Positions 17,240 to 31,709 of a stretch of DNA of 64,000 nt are shown one piece after another (position 1 is the first letter of the stretch; the number at the start of each line of letters is the position of its first letter). Below the pieces are notes generated by a model. The model was not told the origin of the DNA and made no database searches. It saw nothing but the letters and a program-made list of their open reading frames with translations. This DNA comes from Rehaibacterium terrae (GTDB taxonomy: Bacteria; Pseudomonadota; Gammaproteobacteria; Xanthomonadales; Xanthomonadaceae). The stretch covers positions 1-64,000 of the forward strand of contig NZ_JACHHX010000009.1 of assembly GCF_014202935.1 (NCBI RefSeq). The letters are read 5' to 3'. The position numbers and the translations under genes are program-made.

Positions 17240-20091
17240 CAGAACCAGCGGCGGACTTCGCCGGCGCCCTCGACGTTCTCCACGCAGCGGCCGCAGATTT
17301 CCGGGTGCTCCGGGTTGGACCCGACATCGGCGCGATAGTGCCAGCAGCGGATGCATTTGCCGTGGTCGCTGGCGCGGGCGCGGACCCACACCTCTCCACC
17401 CTCGCCGCGCACGGCTTCGGCAGGCCTGGCCGAGATTGGGTGCAGGTCGAGCCTGGAGGTGATGAACAGGAAGCGCAGCTCCCCGGCGACCGTGCCGAAC
17501 CGCGCCAGCGTGGCATCGTCGACATACAGGTCGACCTCGGCTTCCAGCGAGGCGCCGATCGCGCCGCCGGCACGCATCGGTTCGAGCACCTTGGAAACCA
17601 CGTCACGCAGGGCCAGCAGCGTATCGAAGTCGGCCGCCGACAGCACGGCATCCGCCGGCAGCGGCGCCAGCCCCTCGTACCAGGTGGTGAACAGCACGTT
17701 CTCCTCGCGCCCGCCAGGCAGGTAACCCCACATCTCGTCGGCGGTGAAGCTCAAAATCGGCGCGATCCAGCGCACGAAGGCCTCGGCGATATGGAACATC
17801 GCGGTCTGCGCCGAGCGCCGGCCCGGACTGTTCTCGGGCATGGTGTAGAGCCGGTCCTTGGTGATGTCCAGGTACAGCGCGCCCAGATCGACGCTGCAGA
17901 AGTTCACCACCCCCTGCACGATCTCGGCAAAGTCGTAGCGCTCGTAGGCGGCGACGATCTTCTGCTGCAGCTCGTGGGCGCGATGCACGGCCCAGCGGTC
18001 GAGCAGCACCATGTCCTCGTGCTTCACCCGATGCCTGGCCGGGTCGAAGCCGGCCAGGTTGCCGAGCAGGAAGCGCGCGGTGTTGCGGATGCGGCGGTAG
18101 ACGTCGGCGGTGCGCTTGAGGATCTCGTCGCTCACCGACATCTCGTTGCGGTAGTCGGTGGCGGCCACCCACAGGCGCAACACGTCGGCGCCCATCGCGT
18201 CCATCACCTGCTGTGGCGCCACCACGTTGCCGACCGACTTGGACATCTTGCGGCCGTGCTGGTCGACGGTGAAGCCGTGCGTCAGGCACTGTCGGTACGG
18301 CGCGGCGCGATCGATGGCCACGCCGGTCAGCAGCGAGCTCTGGAACCAGCCGCGATGCTGGTCGGAGCCTTCGAGGTAGAGGTCGGCCGGCTTGCCCAGG
18401 CCGCGCGCGGCCAGCACGCCCTCGTGGGTCACGCCGGAGTCGAACCAGACATCGAGGATGTCGGTGACCTTCTCGTAGTCGCCGGCCTCGGCGCCGAGCA
18501 GTTCGGCGGCGTCGAGCGCGTACCAGGCATCGATGCCGGACCGCTCGATGCGGTCGGCCACCTGGCGCATCAGTTCGACCGAACGCGGATGCGGCTCGCC
18601 GGTCGTGCGGTGGATGAACAGCGCGATCGGCACACCCCAGGTGCGCTGGCGCGAGATGCACCAGTCGGGGCGGCCCTCGATCATCTTGGTGATGCGCTCC
18701 TGCCCCCAGGCCGGGTACCAGCCGCCTTCGCTGCCGATGCGGGCGATTTCCCTTAGCGCGTCCGCGCGCAGCCCGGCCTTGTCCATCGAGATGAACCACT
18801 GCGGCGTGGCGCGGAACGCGACCGGCGACTTGTGCCGCCAGCAGTGCGGGTAGCTGTGGCGGATCTCGGCATGGGCGAGCAGCCGGCCGCGCTCGCGCAG
18901 CAGTTCGACGATGGCGGCGTTGGCCTTCCAGATGTGCTGGCCTTCGAACAGCGGCGTGCCCGGCAGATAGATGCCGTTGCCGTCGACCGGATTGACGGTC
19001 GCCGCGGGCAGCGAGGCGATCAGGTCGTACCTGAGGCCGACCGCGAAATCCTCCTGGCCGTGGCCGGGCGCGGTGTGCACGGCGCCGGTGCCCTCCTCGG
19101 CCGAGACGTGCTCGCCGAGGATCACCGGCACCACCCGCTCGTAGAACGGGTGGTGCAACTGGAACAGCTCCAGCGCCGCGCCCTTGGCGCGGCCGAGCAC
19201 GGTCACGGTCTCGACGCCATAGCGCCTGAGCGCGGCCTCGGCGAGGTCGGCCGCCAGCACCAGCAGCACGCGCCTGCCGGCGCGAGGCGGGCCCTCGACC
19301 AGCACGTAGTCGAGCTCGGCGCCGAGCGTCACCGCCAGACTGGCCGGCAGCGTCCACGGCGTGGTGGTCCAGATCGGCACGGCGACGACGGCATCGTGCG
19401 CCTCGACGCCGAACTTCGCCGCCAGCGCCTCCGGCGCCAGCGCGTCGTAGGCGACATCCACGGCCGGCGAGGTCTTGTCGGCGTACTCGATCTCCGCCTC
19501 GGCCAGCGCCGAGCCGCAGTCGAAGCACCAGTGCACCGGCTTGACGCCGCGCGTGAGGTGGCCGTTCTCGACGATCTTCGCCAACGCGCGGACGATGTCG
19601 GCCTCGTAGCGGAAGTCCATCGTGCGGTAGGGATTGTCCCAGTCGCCCAGCACGCCCAGCCGCTTGAAGTCCTTGCGCTGGCCGTCGATCTGCTCGGCGG
19701 CGTACTCGCGGCACTTGGCCCGGAAGGCGGCGGCGTCGAGTTTGTCGCCGACCTTGCCGTACTTCTTTTCCACCGCGTGCTCGATCGGCAGGCCGTGGCA
19801 GTCCCAACCGGGCACGTAGGGCGCATCGAAGCCGGCCAGCAGGCGAGACTTCACCACCACGTCCTTGAGGATCTTGTTGACCGCGTGACCGATATGGATC
19901 GCACCGTTGGCGTAGGGCGGGCCGTCGTGCAGCACGAAGCGCGGCCGGCCCTTGGCCTTCTCGCGGATGCGCCGGTACAGGCCGGTGTCTTCCCAGGCGG
20001 CGAGCATCACCGGCTCGCGTTTGGGCAGGTCGCCACGCATCGGGAACCCGGTGGCCGGCAGGTGGATGGTGTGCTTGTAGTCCTTGCTCAC
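17239..20091 (-). CDS. ileS: Isoleucine--tRNA ligase
   Basis: IleS charges tRNA-Ile and edits misactivated valine. The 950-residue product has HIGH in [13 protein letters not shown], the KMSKS loop in [11 protein letters not shown], and a C-terminal zinc site ([10 protein letters not shown]...ICGRCVENV). The start is GTG at 20091, overlapping the ribF stop as GTGA. It gives [20 protein letters not shown], the expected N-terminus. The order ribF-ileS-lspA-ispH is the conserved proteobacterial operon. Confidence 0.97.
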   Translation of the reverse strand: MSKDYKHTIHLPATGFPMRGDLPKREPVMLAAWEDTGLYRRIREKAKGRPRFVLHDGPPYANGAIHIGHAVNKILKDVVVKSRLLAGFDAPYVPGWDCHGLPIEHAVEKKYGKVGDKLDAAAFRAKCREYAAEQIDGQRKDFKRLGVLGDWDNPYRTMDFRYEADIVRALAKIVENGHLTRGVKPVHWCFDCGSALAEAEIEYADKTSPAVDVAYDALAPEALAAKFGVEAHDAVVAVPIWTTTPWTLPASLAVTLGAELDYVLVEGPPRAGRRVLLVLAADLAEAALRRYGVETVTVLGRAKGAALELFQLHHPFYERVVPVILGEHVSAEEGTGAVHTAPGHGQEDFAVGLRYDLIASLPAATVNPVDGNGIYLPGTPLFEGQHIWKANAAIVELLRERGRLLAHAEIRHSYPHCWRHKSPVAFRATPQWFISMDKAGLRADALREIARIGSEGGWYPAWGQERITKMIEGRPDWCISRQRTWGVPIALFIHRTTGEPHPRSVELMRQVADRIERSGIDAWYALDAAELLGAEAGDYEKVTDILDVWFDSGVTHEGVLAARGLGKPADLYLEGSDQHRGWFQSSLLTGVAIDRAAPYRQCLTHGFTVDQHGRKMSKSVGNVVAPQQVMDAMGADVLRLWVAATDYRNEMSVSDEILKRTADVYRRIRNTARFLLGNLAGFDPARHRVKHEDMVLLDRWAVHRAHELQQKIVAAYERYDFAEIVQGVVNFCSVDLGALYLDITKDRLYTMPENSPGRRSAQTAMFHIAEAFVRWIAPILSFTADEMWGYLPGGREENVLFTTWYEGLAPLPADAVLSAADFDTLLALRDVVSKVLEPMRAGGAIGASLEAEVDLYVDDATLARFGTVAGELRFLFITSRLDLHPISARPAEAVRGEGGEVWVRARASDHGKCIRCWHYRADVGSNPEHPEICGRCVENVEGAGEVRRWF

Positions 20092-21044
20092 GCGCTCTTT
20101 CGCTCGCTGTCGTTGGCCGTGCGGAGGATCTGCCGCGCACGCTCGGCATCGCGATCCATCTGCGCCACCAGGGTGGGCAGGTCGGGGAACTTCTGCTCGT
20201 CGCGCAGTTTGGCGACGAATTCCACCTCGATGCGGCGGCCATACAGGTCGCCGTCGAAGTCGAACAGGTGCACTTCCAGCCATGGCTCGACGCCGGCAAC
20301 GGTCGGCCGGGTGCCGAGGCTGGCCACGGCTGGCCGCGCAGCCTCGCCGATGCCATGCACGCGCACCGCGAACACGCCGCTCAAGGGCGGGCGCTTGCCG
20401 GCCAGCCGCAGGTTGGCGGTGGGAAAACGCAGCGAGCGGCCAAGCTGGCGGCCACGCACCACCCGCCCCTCGATGCTGTAGGGCCGCCCCAGCAGGCGGG
20501 CCGCGCCGGCCAGATCGCCCCGCGCCAGCAACTCGCGGATGCGGGTCGCCGAGACACGCTCGCCATCGACCTGCACCGGCGCGATCGATGCGACGGTGAA
20601 GCCGGACTCGCACCCCAACGCCTCCAGCGCCGCCACGTCGCCCTCGCGTCCGCGGCCGAAGCGGAAATCCGGGCCGACCCAGACCTCGCGCGCCGCCAGC
20701 CGGCGCACCAGCACGCGATCGACGAACTCGCGCGCCGTCATCGCCGCGAAGGCGGCATTGAAGCGCAGCAGCCCGACCAGGTCGGCCCCCAGCGCCACCA
20801 GCCCGGCATGGCGCATGCGCGGCAGACTCAGGCGCGGCGGTGCGCTGTCGCCGGCGAAGAATTCTCGCGGCAACGGCTCGAAGCTGACCACCGCGGCATC
20901 CAGCCCGGCCGCGCGCGCGCGCGCGATCACGTGGCCCACCAGCGCCCGGTGCCCGAGATGCAGGCCGTCGAATGCGCCGATGCAGACCACGCTGCCGCGC
21001 GGGCTCAGCGACCCGCCATCGACGTCACGGAACAGCCTGCTCAT
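20088..21044 (-). CDS. ribF: Bifunctional riboflavin kinase/FAD synthetase
   Basis: RibF phosphorylates riboflavin to FMN and adenylates FMN to FAD. The 318-residue product has the nucleotidyltransferase motif [14 protein letters not shown] near residue 23. The C-terminal kinase domain carries [12 protein letters not shown] and the [14 protein letters not shown] strand. The start at 21044 ([11 protein letters not shown]) precedes the first strand directly. It heads the ribF-ileS-lspA-ispH operon, 29 bases after murJ. Confidence 0.96.
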   Translation of the reverse strand: MSRLFRDVDGGSLSPRGSVVCIGAFDGLHLGHRALVGHVIARARAAGLDAAVVSFEPLPREFFAGDSAPPRLSLPRMRHAGLVALGADLVGLLRFNAAFAAMTAREFVDRVLVRRLAAREVWVGPDFRFGRGREGDVAALEALGCESGFTVASIAPVQVDGERVSATRIRELLARGDLAGAARLLGRPYSIEGRVVRGRQLGRSLRFPTANLRLAGKRPPLSGVFAVRVHGIGEAARPAVASLGTRPTVAGVEPWLEVHLFDFDGDLYGRRIEVEFVAKLRDEQKFPDLPTLVAQMDRDAERARQILRTANDSERKSA

Positions 21045-21073
21045 ATCCGGCCGAGTATAGCTGCACTGCAACA

Positions 21074-22675
21074 TCAGCCGAGATGCCGGCGCCGGAAGCC
21101 GCTGCCGTACAGCACCGCGAAGAACAGCGCCGCCGCACCGCCGACCAGCACCGCCAGCCGCGCGATGCGCTCCCAGACCGTCCAGCCGCCCCACTCCGGC
21201 CAGGCCGCGAGCAGCGCCAGGACCGCCACCGTCATCACCGCACCGGACAGTGCCAGCCGGAAGCCGAACGCACGCCAGCCCGGCTGGGCGCGGAACACAC
21301 CCTCGCGGCGCAGCCGCAGCCAGAGCTGCCCGGCATTGACCCAGCCCGCCAGCGCGCTGGCCAGTCCGAGCGCGGCGTGCGCGCCCGGCATCCGCGCCAG
21401 CGCCTCGACCAGCCCGCCCCCCTCTGCCCGCGCCTGCGCGCCCAGCGGCGTCAGCCACAGCAGGCCGGCAAGGAAGATCACGGTCAGCGCGGCGTTGACC
21501 AGCAGCGACACCACCGCCGCCTTCACCGGGGTGCGGGTGTCCTGGCGGGCGTAGAACGCCGGCGCCAGCACCTTCACCAGCAGGAAGGCCGGCAGGCCGA
21601 CCGCCAGCGCGGTCAGGCTCAACGCCGCCATCCGCGCGTCCTCGGCGGTGAAGGCGCCGTACTGGAACAGCGCGGCGAACAGCGGCTGCGCCGCCAGCCC
21701 GAGCCCGAGACTGGCCGGCACGCCGATCAGCAGGCAGCTGCGCAGCCCCCAGTCCAGGCCGCGCGAGAAGCCCTCCGGATCGGTGACCGCGTGCTGGCGC
21801 GACAGGTGCGGCAGGATCACCGTGCCGATCGCCACGCCGAACATGCCGAGCGGGAATTCCAGCAGGCGGTCGCTGTAATACAGCCAGGTGACGCTGCCGG
21901 AAATCAGCAGCGAGGCGACCAGGGTGTCGAACAGCAGGTTGATCTGCGCCACCGAGGAGCCGAACAGGGTCGGCAGCATCAACGTGATGATCTTGCGCAC
22001 GCCCGGGTGCGTGCCGCCCCAGCGCGGGCGCGGCAGCAGTCCCAGGCGCTTGAGCGCCGGCACCTGCACCGCGAACTGCAGCACGCCGGCCAGCAGCACC
22101 CCCCAGGCCAGCGCCTCGACCGGCTCGTCCATCCGCGGCGCCAGCCCCAGCGCCGCGAGGATCATCGACAGGTTGAGCAGCACCGGTGTCACCGCCGGCA
22201 GCGCGAAGCGGTTGAAACTGTTGAGGATGCCGCCGGCCAGCGCGGTCAGGGAGATGAAGAACAGATAGGGAAAGGTGATCCGCAGCAGCTCGCTGGCCAG
22301 CCGGTGCTGGTACTCGCCCCAGGCGAAGCCGGGCGCGAACACCGCGATCACCCATGGCGCCGCCAGCATCCCGAGCCCGGTGATGACCAGCAGCACGCCG
22401 GCCAGGCTGCCGGTGACACGGTCGATCAGCTCCTTGAGCGCCAGCGCGTCGTGCTTCTCGCGGTACTCGGCCAGCACCGGCACGAAGGCCAGCGAGAAGC
22501 TGCCCTCGGCGAACAGCCGGCGCAGGAAGTTGGGGATGCGGAAGGCGACCAGGAAGGCGTCCATCGCCGGACTGGCGCCGAACGCGCGGGCGAACACCAC
22601 GTCGCGGACGAAGCCGGTGAGCCGCGACAGGAAAGTCATCGAGCTGACGATGGCGGTGGAGCGCAGCAGCCTCAT
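21074..22675 (-). CDS. murJ: Lipid II flippase MurJ
   Basis: MurJ moves lipid II across the inner membrane for peptidoglycan assembly. The 533-residue protein has about 14 membrane segments. The MVF-family N-terminus includes [20 protein letters not shown] and [20 protein letters not shown]. It is divergent from rpsT and upstream of ribF, as in many proteobacteria. Confidence 0.96.
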   Translation of the reverse strand: MRLLRSTAIVSSMTFLSRLTGFVRDVVFARAFGASPAMDAFLVAFRIPNFLRRLFAEGSFSLAFVPVLAEYREKHDALALKELIDRVTGSLAGVLLVITGLGMLAAPWVIAVFAPGFAWGEYQHRLASELLRITFPYLFFISLTALAGGILNSFNRFALPAVTPVLLNLSMILAALGLAPRMDEPVEALAWGVLLAGVLQFAVQVPALKRLGLLPRPRWGGTHPGVRKIITLMLPTLFGSSVAQINLLFDTLVASLLISGSVTWLYYSDRLLEFPLGMFGVAIGTVILPHLSRQHAVTDPEGFSRGLDWGLRSCLLIGVPASLGLGLAAQPLFAALFQYGAFTAEDARMAALSLTALAVGLPAFLLVKVLAPAFYARQDTRTPVKAAVVSLLVNAALTVIFLAGLLWLTPLGAQARAEGGGLVEALARMPGAHAALGLASALAGWVNAGQLWLRLRREGVFRAQPGWRAFGFRLALSGAVMTVAVLALLAAWPEWGGWTVWERIARLAVLVGGAAALFFAVLYGSGFRRRHLG

Positions 22676-22715
22676 CCCTGGCCTCGGGGAGATGGTCGTG
22701 GCGGGGGCGCAATTA

Positions 22716-22744
22716 TTGACTCAAACCCCTGAATACCCCATACT
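22716..22744 (+). promoter_or_regulatory. rpsT: Sigma-70 promoter for rpsT
   Basis: TTGACT (22716-22721) and CATACT (22739-22744) are 17 bases apart in a locally AT-rich patch between murJ and rpsT. The start codon is about 45 bases downstream. Confidence 0.65.
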
Positions 22745-22790
22745 TTCGCATCTTTATCCCAGCAATCCCAATTTTTCAGGAGCAACCACT

Positions 22791-23069
22791 GTGGCCAACA
22801 TCAAGTCCGCCAAGAAGCGCGCCAAGCAGGCGGAAGTGCGCCGGGCCCGCAACGCCAGCGCGCGCTCGATGCTGCGTACCGCGGTGAAGAAGGTCATCAA
22901 GGCGCTGGACACCAACGACGTGGCCGCCGCCGAGGCCGCCTTCGCCAACGCCCAGCCGATCCTCGACCGCTACTCCGCCCGTGGCCTGATCCACAAGAAC
23001 AAGGCCGCCCGCCACAAGAGCCGCCTCAACGCCCGCATCCTGGCGCTGAAGAACGCTCCGGCCGCCTGA
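22791..23069 (+). CDS. rpsT: 30S ribosomal protein S20
   Basis: S20 is a small-subunit protein that binds 16S rRNA early in assembly. The 92-residue lysine/arginine-rich protein reads [17 protein letters not shown] at the N-terminus and [19 protein letters not shown] near the end. The start is GTG, preceded by CAGGAGCAACC. A GTG here (rare UUG or GTG starts also occur in other rpsT genes) may keep translation tunable. Confidence 0.96.
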   Translation: MANIKSAKKRAKQAEVRRARNASARSMLRTAVKKVIKALDTNDVAAAEAAFANAQPILDRYSARGLIHKNKAARHKSRLNARILALKNAPAA

Positions 23070-23091
23070 GAGCTTCGCCTCAGGGGGTAGC

Positions 23092-23117
23092 AAAAAGCCG
23101 GCGAAAGCCGGCTTTTT
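23092..23117 (+). terminator. Terminator after rpsT
   Basis: A perfect stem AAAAAGCCGGC / GCCGGCTTTTT with a GAAA tetraloop, 22 bases past the stop, can work in both directions. It lies between convergent rpsT and obgE. Confidence 0.9.
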
Positions 23118-23171
23118 CGTGGCCCCGGGGAAACCCGGGACCCTGCCAAAGCCGCTCCCGCGGCACCCGGA

Positions 23172-24455
<1,284 letters not shown>

Positions 24456-24716
24456 TCAGGCGGCCGGGACGACGCTGACGGTGCGGCGCTTCTTCGGGCC
24501 CTTCACGGAGAACTGGACCACGCCGTCCTCGAGCGCGAACAGCGTGTAGTCGCGACCGCAACCCACGCCCGGCCCCGGATGGAACTGGGTGCCGCGCTGG
24601 CGAATGATGATGTTGCCGGCTTGCACCGCCTGGCCGCCGTAGATCTTGACGCCGAGGTACTTCGGGTTGGAATCGCGGCCGTTACGGGTGGAGCCTACGC
24701 CCTTCTTCTGTGCCAT
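24456..24716 (-). CDS. rpmA: 50S ribosomal protein L27
   Basis: L27 reaches the peptidyl-transferase centre through its N-terminal tail. The 86-residue product starts [16 protein letters not shown] and has [20 protein letters not shown] and RGTQFHPG. It lies 18 bases after rplU. Confidence 0.97.
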   Translation of the reverse strand: MAQKKGVGSTRNGRDSNPKYLGVKIYGGQAVQAGNIIIRQRGTQFHPGPGVGCGRDYTLFALEDGVVQFSVKGPKKRRTVSVVPAA

Positions 24717-24734
24717 GACTATTTACTCCTGCGC

Positions 24735-25046
24735 TCAGCCGCTGATGCCGGTGATCTCGACTTCGGTGTAGTGCTGCCGGTGGCCCATCTGCTTGCGATG
24801 GTGCTTGCGGCGGCGGAACTTCACGATGCGGACCTTGTCGGCGCGGCCGTGCGTCCTGACGGTGGCGGTGACCTTCGCACCCTCGACCTTCGGGGTGCCG
24901 ACGGTGACCTTCTCGCCGTCGCCCAGCAGCAGCACATTGTCGAATTCGACCGTGCTGCCCGGCTCGGCATCGAGAAGCTCGACGCGGAGCACCTCGCCCT
25001 TCATCACGCGGTACTGCTTACCGCCGGTGACTACCACTGCGTACAT
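24735..25046 (-). CDS. rplU: 50S ribosomal protein L21
   Basis: L21 binds 23S rRNA in the presence of L20. The 103-residue product starts [20 protein letters not shown] and ends with the [16 protein letters not shown] motif, typical of the family. It is the first gene of rplU-rpmA. Confidence 0.97.
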   Translation of the reverse strand: MYAVVVTGGKQYRVMKGEVLRVELLDAEPGSTVEFDNVLLLGDGEKVTVGTPKVEGAKVTATVRTHGRADKVRIVKFRRRKHHRKQMGHRQHYTEVEITGISG

Positions 25047-25426
25047 GACCGGATGTCCTCTGTAGTTCTTTTACGGCCCTCGGGCCAGCCACTCGCCGCC
25101 CCTGCGGGCGGCAAAGAAGCGGCATTATGCGGGGAAATCCCTTCGCAGGCAAGCACTTCGGGGACCGGGGACCGGGGACCGGGGACCGGGGACCGGGGAA
25201 GAGCATCGCAGTCTCGTCATTCCCGCGAAAGCCGGACCGAGCGTAGCGAGGGCGTAGCCGCGAAGCGGCCGAGTCCGGGGACTTTCCAGCCCGGCAGCGT
25301 GGCGGGCGGCTGCCGGACTCCCCCTCTGCGGGATCGAAGGCGCCGGCGCTTTCCCGCCCCCGACTCCCGCCTCCCCGCCCTGCTAGACTGCCCTGTTCCG
25401 ATCCACACGGAGACCCGGACGGACGC
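25047..25426. other. Divergent intergenic region rplU/uvrA with repeats
   Basis: This 380-base stretch must hold the promoters of rplU (minus) and uvrA (plus). It also contains a 7-bp tandem array (25160-25199) and a degenerate REP-like segment. No gene was recognised. No clear SOS box (CTGT-N8-ACAG) was seen before uvrA. Confidence 0.55.
25160..25199. repeat. Heptamer tandem repeat GGGGACC x5
   Basis: Five perfect copies of GGGGACC (25160-25194) are followed by GGGG. About 20 bases later comes CGTCATTCCCGCGAAAGCCGG. The same order, heptamers then hairpin, appears at 61653-61740 with GGGACTC units. Confidence 0.85.
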
Positions 25427-28275
<2,849 letters not shown>

Positions 28276-28279
<4 letters not shown>

Positions 28280-28803
28280 CCCGCCGCCGCAAGAAGACCG
28301 AAGACGCCGCCGGCACGCCGGCCGCGAAGCCGCGCCGCCGCAAGCCGGCCAACACCCAGCCCCCGACGCCGGCGTCGGCGGCGCAGCCCGTGGCGGACGG
28401 CGCACCGCCGCTGCTGATGCGGGCGCCGATACCGGTGCGCTGGCGCGACTTGGACGCCTTCAACCACGTCAACAACGCCAACTACCTGACCTTCCTCGAA
28501 GAGGCGCGGCTGCAGTGGCTGCAGTCGCTGCCCGGCCCGTGGGTGAGCGAGGACGTGGCGCCGGTGCTGGCGGCGGTGCAGATCAACTACCGGCGTCCGA
28601 TCGAGTGGCCCGCGCAACTGATCGTCGAGTTGTACGGCGAGCGTGTCGGCAACACCAGCATCACCATCGGCCACCGCATCGTCGCGGAAAACGACCGTGG
28701 CATCGTCTATTGCGACGGCAACGCCGTGCTGGTGTGGATCGACCGCCACAGCGGCAAGGCCGCCGAACTGCCCGACGCGGTGCGCCGCGGCTGCGGCGGC
28801 TGA
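28276..28803 (+). CDS. Hotdog-fold acyl-CoA thioesterase
   Basis: The 175-residue protein has a 50-residue basic, proline- and alanine-rich N-terminal extension. A 4-hydroxybenzoyl-CoA thioesterase-like domain follows, with [20 protein letters not shown], where the aspartate after RWRDLDAF-type residues is catalytic in relatives. Its ATG overlaps the uvrA stop (ATGA), so coupled translation is likely. The acyl substrate is unknown. Confidence 0.85.
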
Positions 28804-28830
28804 CCGGCGGCCAAGCCGGCCGCCACCCGG

Positions 28831-29295
28831 TCAATGATGGTGGTGGCCGTGGCCCGCGTGCGGATCCTCGCCGGCGTTGCGCTGCACCGGAAAGGCGGCG
28901 TCCACGGTGCGGCCATCGGTCAAGCGCAGCCGCAGGATCACCGTGTCGCCCTCGGCCAGCGGCTGGCGCGGCTGGATCAGCATCAGGTGCAGACCGCCGG
29001 GCTCCAGCACCGCCTCGCCTCCGGGCGGAATCTCGATCGCCGCCACCGGACGCATGCGGCTCACGCCATCGACTTCCTCGGTGCGGTGCATCTCGACCGA
29101 CTCGAAGGCATTGCTGTCGATGCCGATCACACTGACGGCCTCGCTGCCGCTGTTACGCAGGGTGGCGTAGCCCGCCAGCATGGTCGCTCCGGGCGGCGCG
29201 GCGCGCACCCAGGCCGAATCGACGACGACATCCGCACTCGCGGCTGAACAGGCCGCGAAGAGCACGACCCCGAGGGAAATGAGCAGACGTTTCAT
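28831..29295 (-). CDS. Periplasmic copper chaperone, PCuAC type
   Basis: Proteins of this family deliver Cu(I) to the CuA site or other periplasmic targets. The 154-residue product has a signal peptide (MKRLLISLGVVLFAACSAAS; a cysteine at 16 may be a lipobox, though phenylalanine at -3 is unusual). The core motif follows: MHRTEE...SRMRP...GGLHLMLI, matching H-x-M ligand spacing. A natural C-terminal tail, HAGHGHHHH, may add metal-binding capacity. No copper oxidase gene is nearby. Confidence 0.9.
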   Translation of the reverse strand: MKRLLISLGVVLFAACSAASADVVVDSAWVRAAPPGATMLAGYATLRNSGSEAVSVIGIDSNAFESVEMHRTEEVDGVSRMRPVAAIEIPPGGEAVLEPGGLHLMLIQPRQPLAEGDTVILRLRLTDGRTVDAAFPVQRNAGEDPHAGHGHHHH

Positions 29296-29444
29296 CCGCC
29301 TATGATAGCCACTCCTGCGTCGCCGGAGGACCCGGGAGACCGCATCGGGACACCGTCATCCCGGTGCACGTCGGGACCGGACCCTCTTCGTGCCATGCCG
29401 CGCGGCGGTGGCAATCGTTCATCCAGGACCCACGGAGTGGAACC

Positions 29445-30905
29445 ATGCAACGCGCCCTCGTCACCGCCCTGCTCGCCGCCCTCGCCACCCCCGCCCTCGC
29501 CACGCGCGAAGGCGGTGCCAGCCTGACCATTTACAGCGGCGATTACGACGCCGTCGTGCAATCCGCCGGCGGCTTTGCGCCTGGCCACGCGCTGGTGCGC
29601 GAACGGCACCGCTTCGAACTCGCCGCCGGCGCCAACCAAGTGCGCGTGGGTGGCCTGCCGCAGGCGATCGATGCCGCCGGTGTCGTGTTCCGTGCGCTCG
29701 GCGACGCGCAGGTCGGCAGCCAGCGCTTCGATTTCGCCCTGGCCGGGCAGGACGAACTGCTGCGCCGCGCCATCGGCCGCACGATCCGCGTCGAACAGGC
29801 GGTCGGCGGCGAACGGCTGCGCCATGCCGGCGTACTGCTGGCAGCCGGTGCCGGCCTCACCCTGGCGCTGCCCGACGGCCGGGTGAAAGTGCTGTCCGAC
29901 TACGCCAGCTTCGAACTGGACGAACTGCCCGCCGGCCTCAGCGCCAAGCCGACCCTGCGCTGGGACGTGCAGGCACCGCGCGCCGGCAGCCAGCGCTTCG
30001 ACCTCGACTATCCGACCGGCGGCCTGGCCTGGCGCGCCGAATACCTCGTCACGCTGGCGTCCGGCCGCGACTGCCGCCTCCACCTCGCCGCTGCCGCGCA
30101 GATCGCCAACCGTTCCGGCGCCAGCTTCTCCGGTGCGCAGATCACGCTGGTCGCCGGCCAGCCCAACCGCGTCGCCGCGCCGCCGGCGCCCAAGGCCATG
30201 CGCGGCGAGGCGATGATGATGGTGGCCGATGCACTGCCGACGCCGGAAGCCTCCGGCGAGTACCACGCCTGGCGACTGCCCGGCACGACCGATCTGCCCG
30301 ACGCCAGCCTCCAGCGCGTGCCGCTGATGGCCGACGCGCGCGGCGTCGCCTGTGAACGCCGCTACGAGACGCGCGCCGGCTTCGGCGGCTGGCAGCCGCC
30401 CACGCCCATCGTCGAGCCCGGCTTCGGCGTGTCCGGCCGCCAGCCGGTGCTGGCCACGCTCGCCTTCGACAACCGCAAGGCGGCCGGCCTCGGCCAGCCG
30501 CTGCCGGCCGGCCGGGTGCGCGTGTTCGAACACGACGGCGCCCTGCTCGGCGAGGCGCTGCTCGCGCATACCCCGGCGAACGCGAAGGTCGAACTCGAAC
30601 TCGGCACCGTCTTCGATCTCGACGCCGAGCGCCGGCGCGAGGATTTCCGCCTCGACCGCGCCGCCCGCAGCATGACCGAACGGATCAGCCTGACCCTGCG
30701 CAACGCCAAGCCGCAGGCCGCGACCGTGCGCGTGGTCGAGTCGTTGCCGCGCTGGAGCGAGTGGGAAATCGTCGAGGCCAGCGGCAAATGGGACAAGCGC
30801 GATGCCCAGAGCATCGCCTTCGAGGTCGCCGTGCCGGCCGGCGGCGAGACGACCGTGAGCTACACCGTGCGCTATCGTTGGGCTCCCGACGTCCGCATCC
30901 CATGA
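29445..30905 (+). CDS. DUF4139 (MuiA-like) secreted protein
   Basis: The 486-residue protein has a clear signal peptide (MQRALVTALLAALATPALA). The beta-rich DUF4139 region includes GGLAWRAEYLV, LRWDVQAPRAGSQRFDLDY and ERISLTLRNAK. Members are poorly characterised and resemble the mucoidy-inhibitor MuiA. The start at 29445 was chosen for the signal peptide. Its stop overlaps the next start (ATGA). Function unknown. Confidence 0.75.
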   Translation: MQRALVTALLAALATPALATREGGASLTIYSGDYDAVVQSAGGFAPGHALVRERHRFELAAGANQVRVGGLPQAIDAAGVVFRALGDAQVGSQRFDFALAGQDELLRRAIGRTIRVEQAVGGERLRHAGVLLAAGAGLTLALPDGRVKVLSDYASFELDELPAGLSAKPTLRWDVQAPRAGSQRFDLDYPTGGLAWRAEYLVTLASGRDCRLHLAAAAQIANRSGASFSGAQITLVAGQPNRVAAPPAPKAMRGEAMMMVADALPTPEASGEYHAWRLPGTTDLPDASLQRVPLMADARGVACERRYETRAGFGGWQPPTPIVEPGFGVSGRQPVLATLAFDNRKAAGLGQPLPAGRVRVFEHDGALLGEALLAHTPANAKVELELGTVFDLDAERRREDFRLDRAARSMTERISLTLRNAKPQAATVRVVESLPRWSEWEIVEASGKWDKRDAQSIAFEVAVPAGGETTVSYTVRYRWAPDVRIP

Positions 30906-31663
30906 GGCCGACCATGCTCGAAATCAGCAGCCACGGCGCCATCCGCGAAATCCGCCTCGCCCGCCCGCCGGTCAACGCGCTGTATCCGCCGCTGCTGGCG
31001 CCGCTGCGCGACGCGGTGCGCGCCGCGCCGGAGGACGGCATGCAGGGCCTGGTGATCGCCGGCGGCCCGAACGCCTTCTCGGCAGGGCTGGACGTGCCCT
31101 ACCTGCTCACTCTCGACCGTGCGGCGCTGCTGGACGCCTGGCGGGTGTTCTTCGAGACCGCACAGGCCATCGCCGAGTCACCGATCCCGGTCGTGGCCGC
31201 GCTCGCTGGCCACAGCCCGGCCGGCGGCTGCGTGCTGGCGCTGTGCTGCGACTACCGGGTGATGGCGCGCGGCCCGTTCCGCATCGGTCTGAACGAGGTG
31301 CAGGTCGGCCTGGCGGTCCCCGAGGGCATCCAGCACCTGCTGCGCCGCGTGGTCGGCGCCTACCGCGCCGAGCGGCTGATGGTCGCCGGCGCGATGCTCG
31401 AGTCGGAGGAGGCGCTGGCGGTCGGCCTGGTCGACGAGCTCACCGACGTCGACCACGTCGCCACCCGCGCCCGCGCCTGGCTGGAGGATCTGCTCGCCAG
31501 GCCGCTGCGGCCGATGCTGGAAACCCGCCGCCTCGCCCGCGCCGATCTGGTCGGCGCGCTGACCGACCCGCAGCGGCTCGACCTCGACCGCTTCGTCGAC
31601 AACTGGTACCGCGACGACACCCAGGCGGTGCTGCACGCGCTCGTCGCGCGGCTGAAGAAATAG
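30902..31663 (+). CDS. Crotonase-fold enoyl-CoA isomerase (ECI1-like)
   Basis: The 253-residue protein is close in pattern to mitochondrial delta3,delta2-enoyl-CoA isomerase: HSPAGGCVLALCCDYRVMA and then IGLNEVQVGLAVPEG. In crotonases two glutamates act. Here the first is replaced by valine (residue 111) while the second is kept (Glu132), which is the isomerase pattern rather than hydratase. It should shift double bonds in unsaturated fatty acyl-CoAs for beta-oxidation. The start may instead be the ATG at 30914 (MLEISS). Confidence 0.85.
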   Translation: MRPTMLEISSHGAIREIRLARPPVNALYPPLLAPLRDAVRAAPEDGMQGLVIAGGPNAFSAGLDVPYLLTLDRAALLDAWRVFFETAQAIAESPIPVVAALAGHSPAGGCVLALCCDYRVMARGPFRIGLNEVQVGLAVPEGIQHLLRRVVGAYRAERLMVAGAMLESEEALAVGLVDELTDVDHVATRARAWLEDLLARPLRPMLETRRLARADLVGALTDPQRLDLDRFVDNWYRDDTQAVLHALVARLKK

Positions 31664-31709
31664 CCGCAGGCGCTGTGGGAGCGCCGCGCCCGCAGCACCG
31701 TGCACGCAG

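Noticed and set aside
17603-20356. 917-codon frame overlapping ileS on the same strand
   Set aside because: It is an alternate frame of ileS with arginine/alanine-rich shadow composition.
25160-25199. Heptamer arrays as CRISPR or origin iterons
   Set aside because: Units are only 7 bases and contiguous, with no spacers, no cas genes and no replication gene nearby.
25047-25426. SOS box upstream of uvrA
   Set aside because: No convincing CTGT-N8-ACAG palindrome was seen in the intergenic region.
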